Assembly (NCBI GenBank): GCA_027493545.1
Contig: JAOSKR010000002.1
Location: forward strand, 186,001 to 250,000
Direction: 5' to 3'
DNA: 64,000 nucleotides
Source of the DNA: Roseovarius sp.
GTDB taxonomy: Bacteria; Pseudomonadota; Alphaproteobacteria; Rhodobacterales; Rhodobacteraceae
Shown: positions 37,710 to 47,601 of the stretch, in pieces
How positions within the stretch are numbered: position 1 is the first letter of the stretch
Layout: every line of letters begins with the position of its first letter
Program-made: the position numbers and the translations under genes
Notes under the pieces: generated by a model
Told to the model about the DNA's origin: nothing
Seen by the model: the letters and a program-made list of their open reading frames with translations, nothing else
The model's database searches: none

Positions 37710-38471
37710 TCACAACTGGACGCCGCGTGTGAGTGCGCCGTCGACGACCAGATGCGCGCCGGTAGTGAAGCTTGACGCGGGGCTGGCCAGAAAGACGACG
37801 CTGCGGGCCACCTCCTCGGGTTTTGCCATCCGTCCGGTCGGGTTAAGCGCCAGCGCCTCGGCGAAAAGCTCGGGGTTGTTCGTCTCGATCTGCTGCCAGA
37901 TGCCGCCTTCAAAGTAAGTGTTGCCCGGCGAAATGGCGTTGGCGCGGATGCCCTTGGCTGCGTTCTTGAACGCGAGGCTGCTGGCGTAGTGCACGATCGC
38001 GGCCTTGAAAGCGCCGTAGGCGGCGCCGGTAAAATCGACCTCGCGCCCCGAGACGGACGAGACGAGCGTGACCGAGGCAGTGTCGGATTTCTCCAGCCAC
38101 GGCATTGCGACGTTCACGAGGCGGACGCAGTGCATCATGTCCGTCTCGAAACATGTCTGCCAAGCCGCTTCGTCGTCGGCCACGGCCAGCGACGAAACGT
38201 TGCCGATGACGATGTCGATGCCGCCCAGTGCCATGGCGGCATCGGCGACCCAGCCTTCCAGCGCGGCTTTGTCGGACACGTCGACAGCCGCACCGTGGAC
38301 GGTGACGTCCAAAGAGCGCAAAGCCGCCTGCGTCGCCTCCACATCGGCGGCCGTGCGTGCGCAGATCGACACATGCGCGCCCTCCGCCGCCGGGATTTCG
38401 GCGCAGCGCCGGCCAATACCCCTGCTGCCACCCGTGACCAAGGCGCGCAAGCCCTTCAGACCAAGATCCAT
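37710..38471 (-). CDS. SDR-family oxidoreductase
   Basis: 253 residues, intact. Rossmann motif VTGGSRGIGRR, NAG-like position GNVSS, catalytic Ser in LVSSVSG and YxxxK in AAYGAFKAA; PEEVARSVVFLASPASSF near the end. It uses NAD(P)H to reduce or oxidise a hydroxyl or carbonyl compound; substrate unknown. The gene follows the formamidase gene by 9 bases on the same strand and is the last of the long AmiCR-Urt operon. The role there may be to process a carbon skeleton after amide removal. Confidence 0.85.
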   Translation of the reverse strand: MDLGLKGLRALVTGGSRGIGRRCAEIPAAEGAHVSICARTAADVEATQAALRSLDVTVHGAAVDVSDKAALEGWVADAAMALGGIDIVIGNVSSLAVADDEAAWQTCFETDMMHCVRLVNVAMPWLEKSDTASVTLVSSVSGREVDFTGAAYGAFKAAIVHYASSLAFKNAAKGIRANAISPGNTYFEGGIWQQIETNNPELFAEALALNPTGRMAKPEEVARSVVFLASPASSFTTGAHLVVDGALTRGVQL

Positions 38472-38480
38472 TCCGCCCTC

Positions 38481-39468
38481 CTATTTCACATATCGCTTTT
38501 CGATGGAGGCGCCGAGGCTGTATTTCGGATCCACCATGTTGCCCACGCGGACCTTACCGCACATCGTGAGTAGCATGTAGGCCTCTTCCTCGCTCTGACC
38601 CGTCTCAGAGGCGACCCAGCGCACCAATTCGCGATAGGCAATACGCGCGGCATCCTCCATCGGACGGGCGGAGCCGATGAAGCCCATCGTGTGTTCCGTT
38701 TCGAGCTGCGGCCAGCGGTTGCCGTGGCCCTTGATCAGATCCACCTGAAGCTCGACCGTGGCCGGTATCTCAAGCGCGACGCCGCAAAGCTCGCCATCGC
38801 CCTGGATCGCATGGCAGTCGCCAAGATAGAGATACCCTCCCGCCTTGTTGACCGGCAGATAGATGATCGCGCCCGGAGCGATGTCGGGCAGATCCATGTT
38901 GCCGCCGTAATAGTCGGGCTGAAGAGAGCTGATCGCCTCGATCTCGGGCGAGGTGCCGATCGTGCCGATGAAGGGCTCGTAGGGAAGTGTGACCATGTCC
39001 GACCAATAGACGCCCTGCTCGTCCACCTTGACCTTCTTGACCATCTGCGGCAGCGGCGGGTTGAGCATGGCAGTATCGCCGGTGGCCACCAGCCCACCGA
39101 ATTCGGGGATCAGGCATGTGGTGCCCACGGGCTGCGGCCCGCGCGGTTTGATCGACAGGATGCGTACCGCCAGCGCGTCGCCCTTTTCGGCGCCCTTCAC
39201 CAGGATCGGTCCCGTCTGGGGGGTTGAGGAACGGGAAGTTCAGAATCTCGGCGGGCTTGTCCGTCTCGGACGTGATCTTGCCCTCGAAGGCGTCGTGCGT
39301 GTCGACCTCGAGCACCGCGCCCGGCTCGACCTCGCGCACCGGGTTGGCGTAGGGACCATAGACATAATGAAAGGTGCCCTGATCCTCGATTGAAATCCGG
39401 TGGCGCGCCCCGGCCTTGCCCTTTGCGACACCCTTGCGTGCCATGATCGATGTGTCAAACCAGCTCAT
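38481..39468 (-). CDS. fmdA: Acetamidase/formamidase
   Basis: About 328 residues of the FmdA_AmdA family. GPYANPVREVEPGAVLEVDTHDAFEG, YYGGNMDLPDIAPGA, YLGDCHAIQGDGELCG and VELQVDLI are family strings with likely metal ligands. A frame break at the G run near 39225 (plus strand GGGGGG) is repaired by one base, giving FLNPQTGPILVKG. It hydrolyses short amides to ammonia and acid in the cytoplasm. Its position after the Urt-type importer and AmiC/AmiR-like regulators fits amide use as a nitrogen source. Confidence 0.9.
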
Positions 39469-39489
39469 GCTCCTGCTCCTTCCAGTGGT

Positions 39490-40202
39490 TTAGATTGTCA
39501 GATGGCGGCGGACCTCGTCGCGCGAGGTGATCTCGCTCGGGCCTAGGCTCGAGACCAAGCGGCCCTTCTCCATAACATAGCCGCGGTGGGCGATGGAGAC
39601 GATCAGATCGAGGTTTTGCTCGACTAACAGCACGGCAAGACCCGTCTGTTCGTTGAGTGTGCACACGTTGCGGGCGATGTCCTTGATGATCGAGGGCTGG
39701 ATGCCTTCGGAGGGCTCGTCGAGCAGCATCAGACGGGGGCGCCGATCATCGCACGGCCGATGGCAAGTTGCTGTTGCTGTCCGCCGGACAGCGTACCGGC
39801 GCGCTGGCGGGCGCGTTCCTTCAGGATCGGGAAAAAGCGGTAGACCTGCTCGTAATCTGGTTTCACGCGTCCCCGTCCGGCCATTTCGCCCACAAGGAGG
39901 TTCTCGCGCACGGTGAGATCGGGAAAGACGTCGCGCCCCTGCGGGATGTAGCCGATTCCAGCCCGGGCCCGGCGATCGGCGGGCTCGGCGGTCACGTCGC
40001 GACCGGCCAGTTGGATCGTGCCGGCGGAAGGCCGCAACAGCCCGGTGAGGGTGCGCATTAGGGTGCTCTTGCCGACCCCGTTACGCCCGATCACCGCCAC
40101 GATCTCGCCCGGTGCGATATTCAGGTCCACGCCCTGAAGAACGGTCTCGGCGCCGTAACCCCCGCGCAGACCCTTTACTTGCAGAAGCAACTCGTCAGTC
40201 AT
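39490..40202 (-). CDS. urtE: ABC transporter ATP-binding protein (UrtE/LivF type)
   Basis: About 237 residues. Walker A GRNGVGKST, Q-loop YIPQGRDVFPDLT, signature LSGGQQQQLAIGRAM, Walker B LMLLDEPSEG. A frame break in the C run near 39733 (one more C needed: GAPRLMLLDEP) falls just before Walker B. YIPQGR and DEPSEGIQPSII resemble UrtE of urea/short-amide importers rather than LivF. Overlaps urtD by eight bases. Confidence 0.87.
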
Positions 40203-40914
40203 CTGCGGTTCCCAGATAGATTTCCTGAACGCCGGGGTGATCGACAATCTCGGCGATCGATCCCTCGGCGAAGATGGCCCCGAAATGCAGTACGGTGACG
40301 GTCTTGGCGATCTGTTCCACGAACGCCATGTCATGCTCGACGGCGAGGATGGTGATGCCGCGCGTGTTCAGCTCATGCAGCATTTCGCCCGTCTTGCGTG
40401 TCTCGTCCGGCGACATCCCGGCCGTCGGCTCGTCGAGCAGCAGAAGCGTCGGCTCGACGCCGACCGCCATGCCGATTTCCAGCCATTGCTGCTGTCCGTG
40501 CGACAGAACACCGGCCGGGGTCTGCGCCTCGCCCTGAAGGTTGGTGAACTCCAGCACCCGCTTGATCGTGTTGGACAGGTCGTGCCCGTGCAGATGGTAC
40601 TGGAACGCGACCTCGAGGTTCTGGCGTACGCTCAGCGCCTTGAAGATTCCCGGCACCTGAAACTTAACCGAAATGCCGCGCCGGATGCGCTGGAAGGAAC
40701 GCATGCGCGTGATGTCTTCTCCCCGGAAGTAGATCATGCCGCTGTCCGGCGCATGTTCGCCCAGGATCAGACGAAAGAACGTGGACTTTCCCGCGCCATT
40801 GGGTCCGATCAGGCAGTGCATCGTGCCGGCTTGCAGTGTGAAATCAATGTCGCGGGCGACGGTGACGCCGCCGAAGCTCTTGTTCAGCTTGCGGACGCTG
40901 AGGATCTCCGTCAT
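40195..40914 (-). CDS. urtD: ABC transporter ATP-binding protein (UrtD/LivG type)
   Basis: 239 residues, intact. Walker A GPNGAGKST, signature LSHGQQQWLEIGMA, Walker B LLLLDEPTAGM, H-loop VEHDMAFV. LSHGQQQWLEIGMA is the UrtD-type signature. ATG overlaps the urtC stop. With UrtE it energises the UrtBC channel. Confidence 0.9.
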   Translation of the reverse strand: MTEILSVRKLNKSFGGVTVARDIDFTLQAGTMHCLIGPNGAGKSTFFRLILGEHAPDSGMIYFRGEDITRMRSFQRIRRGISVKFQVPGIFKALSVRQNLEVAFQYHLHGHDLSNTIKRVLEFTNLQGEAQTPAGVLSHGQQQWLEIGMAVGVEPTLLLLDEPTAGMSPDETRKTGEMLHELNTRGITILAVEHDMAFVEQIAKTVTVLHFGAIFAEGSIAEIVDHPGVQEIYLGTADD

Positions 40915-42058
40915 GTCGGGTTCCTCCGTCCCGAGCGGGTGCGCGTCAGCCGTCCGAGGCGCTCCATCGCGGTGGCAATCAGCCCGTCCGGCGTGACGAG
41001 CACGGTGAAGACCAGCAGCGCCCCCATGACCACCAGCGCATATTGGCTGCCGTAAATCGTCAGCGCCTGAAACGAGAACAGCACCGCCAGTGTGCCCAGA
41101 AGCGTCGCCGTGATGTCGCGCCGCCCTCCCACGGCGACCCAGACAATCGGCAGCGCGGCCGCGGTCAGCCCCATCGAGGAGGGCGTGATATACTGGCCCC
41201 AGGCGGTGTAGAGCGCGCCGGAGAGAGATGCGAGCGCGCCGCCCAGTCCGAAGGAGAGGGTCTGATAGAGTCGGATATCGTAGCCCAGCATCTCGGCGCG
41301 CTCGGGGTTTTCCCGGATCGCCACGAGCACATTTCCGAAGGGTGCGTTCAACAGCATCCGCAGGCCGAGGTAGCACAGCACCACCATCACCATCAGCGCG
41401 TAAAACAACCCCAGCCCCGGATAGAGAACCACATCTCCCCCCGGCCGGGGATTGTCAACGGCGGCATACCGGACATGCCGTTGAAACCGTTGAGCCGCGC
41501 GTCGCCCACCCGCCATTGCGGCCCGGCGGTCTGCGCCATGAAGGTTTCGAAAACCAGCGTGACCGACAGCGTCACGATGCCGATGAACACGCCGCGGATG
41601 CGCCCGTAGAACATGAAATAGCCGATCAGCAGCGCCACCAGCCCACCCAGCGCCACCGAAATCGCCAGCGCGATCCAGGTGAACCCGAATGTGGCGCCGA
41701 AATTGATCGTCAGAATGCCATAGCCGTAGCCCGCGACCCCGAAGAACGCGGTCTGCCCAAAGCTAAGCGCGCCGGTATAGCCCCAGACGACGCCCAGCCC
41801 CATCGCCATGAACGTCCACACCATGAAGTAGGCGGCGTTCCCCACGGCAAACGGGTTGGAAAATAGCGGATACAATCCGGCGCCCAGCACCGCCAGCGCG
41901 ACCAGCGCCCAGAAGGCGGGCCCACGTCCCATCGTTTGTGGCCCTTCCAGCCGAGACAGCCAGATTCGCAGGGCGGAGCGCCGTTCTACGGCGGCCCCCT
42001 CGACGAGCGTCCCGCTCCTGTCGGTCCTACCCTGTTCGGCGATGTCCTGCCTGCTCAT
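40911..42058 (-). CDS. urtC: ABC transporter permease (UrtC/LivM type)
   Basis: About 382 residues with about ten hydrophobic helices; WGYTGALSFGQTAFFGVAGY and AIRENPERAEMLGYDI are permease motifs. One G is missing in a run near 41440: adding it joins TIPGRG to GDVVLYPGLGLFYALMVMV. The stop overlaps the start of urtD, so the transporter genes are translationally coupled. The start at 42058 has no clearly better alternative. Confidence 0.87.
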
Positions 42059-42067
42059 CCTCGTCCC

Positions 42068-42940
42068 CTACTGCCTTGTCTTCTTGAGCCAAGCCGAAAG
42101 TCCGCCCGGCAGGACGCGGATCACGACGATTACCGCGATCAGCAACCCGATTTGCCCAAAGAGTTGCCCGTACCAGGCCGTCATCGACGCCTTGATCACG
42201 GCGAGGATCGCCGCAGCCGCCGGCGCGCCAACGAAGATGTCCGCGCCCCCGACGACGACGGTGACGAAGCTTTCGACGATGAAGGTGGCCCCCATCGTGG
42301 GCACCATCGTCATCGTCGGGGCATAGAGCCCGCCGGCGAGGCTCGCCAGCGCCGCGCCAAGGCCGAAGGTTAGCGCATAGATGCGGCTGGTATCGACGCC
42401 GAGCGCGCGCGCCATCTGCGGGCGCTGGATCGTGGCGCGGGCGATCACCCCGAAGCGGGTGTGATAGAACAGCAGGTAGAGCCCGACCAGCAATCCCGCT
42501 GCCGCCGCCATCAGCACCAGCCGGTAGAGCGAAAACGACCGCGCACCAACGGCAACGCTGCCCGGGGGCGTACCGATACCCTGCATGGTGGAGCCCAGCA
42601 CGATCAACACCCCCTGCGTTGCGATCAAGCTGATCCCCCATGTGGCGATGATCGAATCCAGCGGCCGGTGGTAGAGGTGGCGCACCACGGTGCGTTCGAT
42701 CGCCATTCCCACGATCCCGGCCACCAACGCACCGCACAGGATCGCCAGCGGCAGGGGCAGCCCCACCCGGGCGGCGGCCGCGGTCACATAGGCGCCGCAC
42801 ATGATGAATTCGCCATGCGCCAGATTGATAATGCCCATCATCCCGAAGATGACGGCCAGCCCGGCGCAGGAGATCACGAGAAAGGAGAAGGCGTCGCCGA
42901 ACTGATACGTCATGGCGAAGATCGTGGCGAACAGCTCCAT
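42068..42940 (-). CDS. urtB: ABC transporter permease (UrtB/LivH type)
   Basis: 290 residues, intact, mostly hydrophobic. GMMGIINLAHGEFIMCGAY is the conserved N-terminal permease motif, and ERTVVRHLYHRPLDSIIATWG is typical of UrtB. Forms a heterodimeric channel with UrtC. Ten bases separate it from urtC. Confidence 0.9.
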   Translation of the reverse strand: MELFATIFAMTYQFGDAFSFLVISCAGLAVIFGMMGIINLAHGEFIMCGAYVTAAAARVGLPLPLAILCGALVAGIVGMAIERTVVRHLYHRPLDSIIATWGISLIATQGVLIVLGSTMQGIGTPPGSVAVGARSFSLYRLVLMAAAAGLLVGLYLLFYHTRFGVIARATIQRPQMARALGVDTSRIYALTFGLGAALASLAGGLYAPTMTMVPTMGATFIVESFVTVVVGGADIFVGAPAAAAILAVIKASMTAWYGQLFGQIGLLIAVIVVIRVLPGGLSAWLKKTRQ

Positions 42941-43043
42941 GCGCGCGATGTCTCCAGAGTTGGGTGAGGCCGATGCGGGCCTGCGAAAGAAACGTGCGGC
43001 CGGGCGACCGATGAAGCTGCCCGGCCGGCTCAGTCCGGCGGCG

Positions 43044-44290
43044 TCAGTTGGCCGACGGCGGGTTCGACGGCGTGTATTGCGCCGACGGGTCGTTCTGCGT
43101 CAGGTCGCAGCCGGCCTGACCAAGCCAGTAGGGCGCGATATTCTCCCACACCTTCGGGAAGGAAATCGAGTGATCGTCCTCCACCTTGGCCAGGTAGATC
43201 GTGTGCGACATGTGCTGGCTCTTGGGATCGAGGCAGACATTGCCCGAGGGCCCGTCGAAGCAGACATCACCTCCGGCGATGACGGCGCGGATGGCATCAT
43301 GATCGGTGCCGCCCGCACGTTCCACCAGTTGCTTGTAAAGGTACATCGCGATGTAGGAGTTCGCGGCCTCCTGGTTGATGTAGGGCTCGTCCGGATAGGC
43401 CGCACGGAACTTTTCGACGAAAGCCTTGCTTTCGGGCGTGTCGATTTCCTCGATGTAGTTGGTCGTCACATGCATCTGCGCCAGGCTGGGCGGCGTGAAG
43501 CGCTTGTGTTCGTAACCCTGCCCCACGTTCACCGACGACGCCATCGGCAGGCCGACATTGGCCGAAGCGGCCTGTTCGTAATACGAGGCCTGCGCCGCGC
43601 CCACGAGCAGCGTCACCACGAAATCGGCGCCCGATTCTCGGATGTTCTGGATTGTCTGGCTGAATTGCGAGACGCCCAGCGGAATGAACTCCTCGCCCAC
43701 CATGGTGCCGCCCTCGTCGTCGACGATCTTGCGCACCCACTCGGCCGAGATCTGGCCGAAATTGTAGTCGGCCGCGATGGTATAGACGTTGGGTCCATAG
43801 GTTTCCATCATCCACGGGATAAGCGTGGAGAACTGCTGCTCGGGCACCGCGCCGGTGACGATCATGTTGGCGTCGCAGACGCCGCCCTCGTACTGATTAT
43901 TGTAGAAGGCCAGCCCGTCGAACTGGTTGACGATCGGTCGATACGCCTCGCGCGACGCCGATGAGAAGCCGGCAAAGACCACATCCACCTGATCCTGCTG
44001 CAGCACGCGCCGCATGAACTCCTGGTAGCGGCGGTTGTCCGGACTGGGTGTCATAGATCACCAGCTCCAACGGGCGCCCGTCGACGCCTCCGGCGTTGTT
44101 GATTTCCTCTGCGGCAAGTTTGATGGCATTGACCTTGACCCTGGTCGCCGCGGCGAAAGTCGCCCGACTGATCCTCGAGCACGCCGATCTTGATCGGTCC
44201 GTCCTGTGCCCAGATCGGCCCGGCCGCGGTCAGCGCGGTCGCACCCGCGACGAAGGCGGCGCAGACACGGGTGGTGATGTACTGTTTCAT
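43044..44290 (-). CDS. urtA: ABC transporter substrate-binding protein (UrtA/AmiC-like)
   Basis: About 415 residues with a signal peptide (CAAFVAGATALTAAGPIWA). Mature part PIKIGVLEDQSGDF then AATRVKVNAIKLAAEEINNAGGVDGRPLELVIYDTQSDNRRYQEFMRR, type I periplasmic binding fold. Two frame breaks lie near 44160 (one T too many) and 44045 (one G too many). In the periplasm it binds a small amide or urea-like solute. It lies only 33 bases after the antiterminator gene, so both sit in one transcript. Confidence 0.87.
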
Positions 44291-44323
44291 TGGGGACTCT
44301 CCTGCTGGTTGGGTTTATTGATT

Positions 44324-44944
44324 TCACGCCTTGCCGGACATCCGTTTGCGTTCCCTAATGCGGCCACCGGCGGGCAGCGGGCCCAGCCAGTCGCGCGCGG
44401 CATCCTCGATCGGCACGCGGCGGTCCATGGCCTCCTGGCGAAGCCGCTCATAGGCCGTGTCCTCGTCGATCCCGAAAAGCGACATCAGTCGCAGGACCGC
44501 CTTCATCACCTCGCGCCGGCCCGACAGGCGTTGCCGAAGTGCGTCGAGTTCGCGCTCACTGCGCAGCCGTTGGCGATGGCCGTTCACGGCCAGGATCAGC
44601 GCGGTGAACACGCCCATGGACCGTATCGGCTTGAGAATGTGGCTGTCGCAACGGCGCCCCAGCACCCGAGCCAGCCGGCTGGGCGTCTCGTGCCCGATCA
44701 GCGCGATCGTCGGAATATCCGTTCCCTGCGAACTTGGGCACGGGACGAGCACGTTCTCGTCGGCATCGAACAGCAGAACGTCACAATGCGGCAGACTATC
44801 GGCCGGCAACGCGTCGGGGGCGAGTACCGTTACGTCGAGCCCGAGACGACCGAGCACATTGACGAGGGTGTCGCGATTGACATCGTCACCGTGCATGACG
44901 AGAGCGCGAATGCCGCGAAAATTTGTGGTGATTGCGCCCTTCAT
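44324..44944 (-). CDS. ANTAR-domain antiterminator (AmiR-like)
   Basis: 206 residues. An N-terminal pseudo-receiver region (ALVMHGDDVNRDTLVNVL, without a clear phosphoacceptor pattern) is followed by a coiled coil (RQRLRSERELDALRQRL) and the ANTAR helices (REVMKAVLRLMSLFGIDEDTAYERLRQEAMDRR). In Pseudomonas, AmiR is held inactive by AmiC and, when amide binds AmiC, prevents transcription termination by binding leader RNA hairpins. Here ATG overlaps the stop of the AmiC-like gene by four bases, matching that partnership. Confidence 0.86.
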   Translation of the reverse strand: MKGAITTNFRGIRALVMHGDDVNRDTLVNVLGRLGLDVTVLAPDALPADSLPHCDVLLFDADENVLVPCPSSQGTDIPTIALIGHETPSRLARVLGRRCDSHILKPIRSMGVFTALILAVNGHRQRLRSERELDALRQRLSGRREVMKAVLRLMSLFGIDEDTAYERLRQEAMDRRVPIEDAARDWLGPLPAGGRIRERKRMSGKA

Positions 44945-46110
44945 GGCGCCAGCCTGAGATGGTGGCCATGGCGCGGATCATCCTGCGTCACCGTGGCGCT
45001 GTTGCTCCAGACGAGATAGGGGTCGGGCCGCACCGGAGCCCGTTCCTCGAACAGGATATCAAAGGTGCCGTCCGCCCTCGATCGGCCGATGCGTGGGCGC
45101 ATGGCGCAATGCAGGTTCTCTTCATCGACCATGATGAGCCCCTGCGGCGCGTTAAAACGCAACCCGCGTGCGGCCTCTCGCACGGCGCTGAATCCGGTGC
45201 CGCCCGCCCGCTTGATTGCCCGCACCAGCAGGTGAACCGCGGTATAGGTCGCTTCCGCGTCGGCACAGGCATGCCCGAGATAACCGAAGCGTGCCATCCA
45301 ACGGGCGGTGAAGCGTTTGTTTTCCGGCGAGTCGATGGAAGAGAAATAGACCGACGACGACAGGTGGCCCGCCGACGCCGCGCCGATGAAGGGCAGTTCC
45401 GCCTCCGACAGGCTGCAGCTGGCCACCGGCATCTCGGCCGCCTGGTCCAGTCCGGCCTCTTCGGCGGCGGCACGCAGCAGACGAAAGAACTGGTAGCTCG
45501 ACTCGCCGATCAGCGTGGTGAAAACGAAATCGGGTCGGTCACGCACGATCTGCGTCGCAATCTCGCTCAGATCGGTTTCGCCGACCGGGAAGTAGCGTTC
45601 TCCCATCACGCAGCCGCGAACCTCCATCAGGGCCTCGCGCAGGATGCGGTTATTCTCCCACGCCCAAACGTAATTGGACCCGACGCACCACCCGCGATCG
45701 CCGTGCCTGGAAAGAAGATGGCGCGCGAGCGGCAGGATGTGCTGATTGGGGCTGGCACCGTTGTAGATGACGTTGTCGCTCGTCTCGAAGCCCTCGTAAT
45801 GCGATGGGTACCACAGCAGGGCGTCGTGCTTCTCGAAGACTGGCAACACCTCTTTGCGACTGGAGGAGGTGTAGCAGCCAAAGACATGAACAATACCGTG
45901 ATCGCGCAGCAACGAAACCGCGCCGTCGGCATAGGCAGCCGTCACCCCGGCGGGATCGACGAATACCGGCTCCAGCCGCACCGGCGCGCTTGCGTCGGCG
46001 TTCACCTCTTCGATCGCCAGTTCCGCGCCGGCCAGCATCGCAGCGCCCACGGCGGCGTAGGAGCCGGTTGTGGAGAACATGACGCCGATTTTCAGCGTGC
46101 CGCGGGACAT
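44941..46110 (-). CDS. AmiC-like cytoplasmic amide sensor (periplasmic-binding fold)
   Basis: 389 residues. It starts SRGTLKIGVMFSTTGSYAAVG with no signal peptide, which separates it from the exported UrtA and fits AmiC, the cytoplasmic ligand sensor. YNGASPNQHILPLARHLL and VGSNYVWAWENNRILREAL are typical AmiC/UrtA-family strings. GGAGGG precedes ATG 46110. First gene of an operon running through AmiR-like, urtABCDE, fmdA and an SDR. Ligand: probably a short amide. Confidence 0.83.
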   Translation of the reverse strand: MSRGTLKIGVMFSTTGSYAAVGAAMLAGAELAIEEVNADASAPVRLEPVFVDPAGVTAAYADGAVSLLRDHGIVHVFGCYTSSSRKEVLPVFEKHDALLWYPSHYEGFETSDNVIYNGASPNQHILPLARHLLSRHGDRGWCVGSNYVWAWENNRILREALMEVRGCVMGERYFPVGETDLSEIATQIVRDRPDFVFTTLIGESSYQFFRLLRAAAEEAGLDQAAEMPVASCSLSEAELPFIGAASAGHLSSSVYFSSIDSPENKRFTARWMARFGYLGHACADAEATYTAVHLLVRAIKRAGGTGFSAVREAARGLRFNAPQGLIMVDEENLHCAMRPRIGRSRADGTFDILFEERAPVRPDPYLVWSNSATVTQDDPRHGHHLRLAP

Positions 46111-46489
46111 CGACCCTCCAAACGAAAAAGAACCCATGCACGACTGGATGTCGCGTGGGGGCGCTGTTGCCAAGCCAAGAGCGGCCAAGATTAGGTGATT
46201 AAACGAAAGTCTCGCCGTTGAGACGGGATAAGTGTTGCTCACGGTGCGCCGAGCTGTCAAGGGAAATGCGCGGGAGTGGCATGAACTCTGTGTATCCGGC
46301 CCGGCCCATGCGGTTTCAGATGCTCAGACGCGCCCGCCCGCCGGACATCATGGCGAACTGGTTGCGGGCTGCAAACCATTCCCGGACGTTCCGGCCATCT
46401 TTCTCGAACCCGCGGATAGCCAAGTAGATCAGCCTGGTAGCGGCCCGGCGACAAAAACCCACGCCCTGACAGAAGGTTGCGGCTAGGCG
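46111..46489 (-). promoter_or_regulatory. Leader and promoter region of the AmiC/AmiR-Urt operon, with IS debris upstream
   Basis: On the minus strand TTGACA lies at 46255-46260 and AT-rich TTATCC near 46231, a weak promoter candidate. Next comes GTCTCAACGGCGAGAC (46224-46209): a 5-bp stem with hexaloop AACGGC, that is A at loop position 1 and G at 4, the known ANTAR RNA loop pattern. Farther down a GC-rich stem and TTCTTTTT precede the start codon. The second ANTAR hairpin could not be found with certainty. Bases 46300-46480 encode only frames I do not recognise. Confidence 0.35.
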
Positions 46490-46810
46490 GTGGCCTTTAC
46501 CCACAAGCTGTGCGCCCGGAAACTGGAAAGCCATATCCACCGCAAGGGCAAGACCGGCAAGCCGTTGACCGAGCAGGCGAAGGGCAGCAACCGGACGAAA
46601 TCCCTGGTGCGCATGCGCGTTGAAGTTGAGCACGTCTTCGGAGCACAGGCCAACGCCATGGGCGGCACGCTGGCGGCCAGCGCAGCCGCCGCGACAAGAC
46701 CACCACCCGGGATCAGTTCCGACCGGCGGCTGCCGGAGAAGGCGGCGCTCCATCACCGCGCGATGCTCTGGCCGCAGACGTATCCCTCCGCCGTCGCCAC
46801 CGGTTGAGTG
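46490..46810 (+). pseudogene. IS5-family transposase, C-terminal remnant
   Basis: HIHRKGKTGKPLTEQAKGSNRTKS followed by VRVEVEHVFGAQANAMGGTL is the well-known end region of IS5-type (IS1031/ISL2-like) DDE transposases with the final Glu in VEHVFG. The N-terminal two thirds are gone and the tail is frame-broken after GGTLA. It marks the border between the amide and the peptide-uptake modules. Confidence 0.75.
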
Positions 46811-46816
46811 CGGGCG

Positions 46817-47368
46817 TCAGAATGTGGGGGGCGTGTTCACCCATAGCACGCGGGTACGGGTGCGGCCGGGATTTCGGTAGGCGTGGCGGCGGCTGGAGTT
46901 GAAGTGGAACGAGTCGTTCGCGCGCAGGCGGTAGACGACATTGTCGAGGATCAGCTCGAACTCGCCTTCCAGCACATAGCCCATCTCCTCGCCGACATGC
47001 TGGATGTGGTCATCGCTCGATCCGTTCGGCTCGATAATGTGGATATTGCATTGCAGCATGTGGTCCTCGGCATGGGCGATCACCCGCTCGAGGCACAGCC
47101 CGGTGCCGCACCGGATTGGATCGAGATGAATTACCGGGCGTTCGCCCGCCCGTGACACAACCCGGTTGCCGTTCGGCGTCTGATCAAAAAGGATTGCGGT
47201 CGAGACGTCCAGCGACCGCGTGATCCGGTGCAGCAGCGCGACCGAAGGCTGGGCCTTGCCGTTCTCGATCTTCGACATGTGCCCTTCGGAGGTGCCGGCC
47301 TGCTCGGCCAATTGCCTCAGCGTCAGGTTGCGGACCCTGCGCAGGGCCTTGATGCGGTTTCCGATCAT
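46817..47368 (-). CDS. XRE-cupin transcriptional regulator
   Basis: 183 residues. Helix-turn-helix IGNRIKALRRVRNLTLRQLAEQAGTSEGHMSKIENG, then a cupin domain (EEMGYVLEGEFELILDNVVYRL, SFHFNSSRRHAYRNPGR). Members of this class regulate amino acid, polyamine and peptide genes in response to a small ligand. It is divergent from the peptide transporter genes; an inverted repeat in the gap is its probable operator. Confidence 0.88.
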   Translation of the reverse strand: MIGNRIKALRRVRNLTLRQLAEQAGTSEGHMSKIENGKAQPSVALLHRITRSLDVSTAILFDQTPNGNRVVSRAGERPVIHLDPIRCGTGLCLERVIAHAEDHMLQCNIHIIEPNGSSDDHIQHVGEEMGYVLEGEFELILDNVVYRLRANDSFHFNSSRRHAYRNPGRTRTRVLWVNTPPTF

Positions 47369-47461
47369 GCGCTCACCTTTATCCGGAACTCCCCAGCGGT
47401 TTCAATTTTCCTGTCATTGAGATGGAATAATAGTATGATTTGGCGATTTTTGCAGGACTCG

Positions 47462-47478
47462 ATGCAAGATACTTGCAT
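47462..47478. promoter_or_regulatory. Inverted-repeat operator before the peptide-uptake operon
   Basis: ATGCAAG-ATA-CTTGCAT, a perfect 7-bp palindrome with 3-base spacer, lies between the divergent XRE-cupin gene and dppA. AT-rich promoter-like sequence (AATAATAGTATGATT) lies about 25 bases before it. Suitable for a dimeric helix-turn-helix protein. Confidence 0.55.
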
Positions 47479-47601
47479 GACGTGAAGGTCTGCGCTTACG
47501 CTGCCGACGTCGGCGAACACAAATCCGACCAGGAAAAGGCCGGCCGACGGGATCGGTGACGAAACGTCACCGTGCCGCAACGCAAGATCAGGGAGCTACA
47601 G

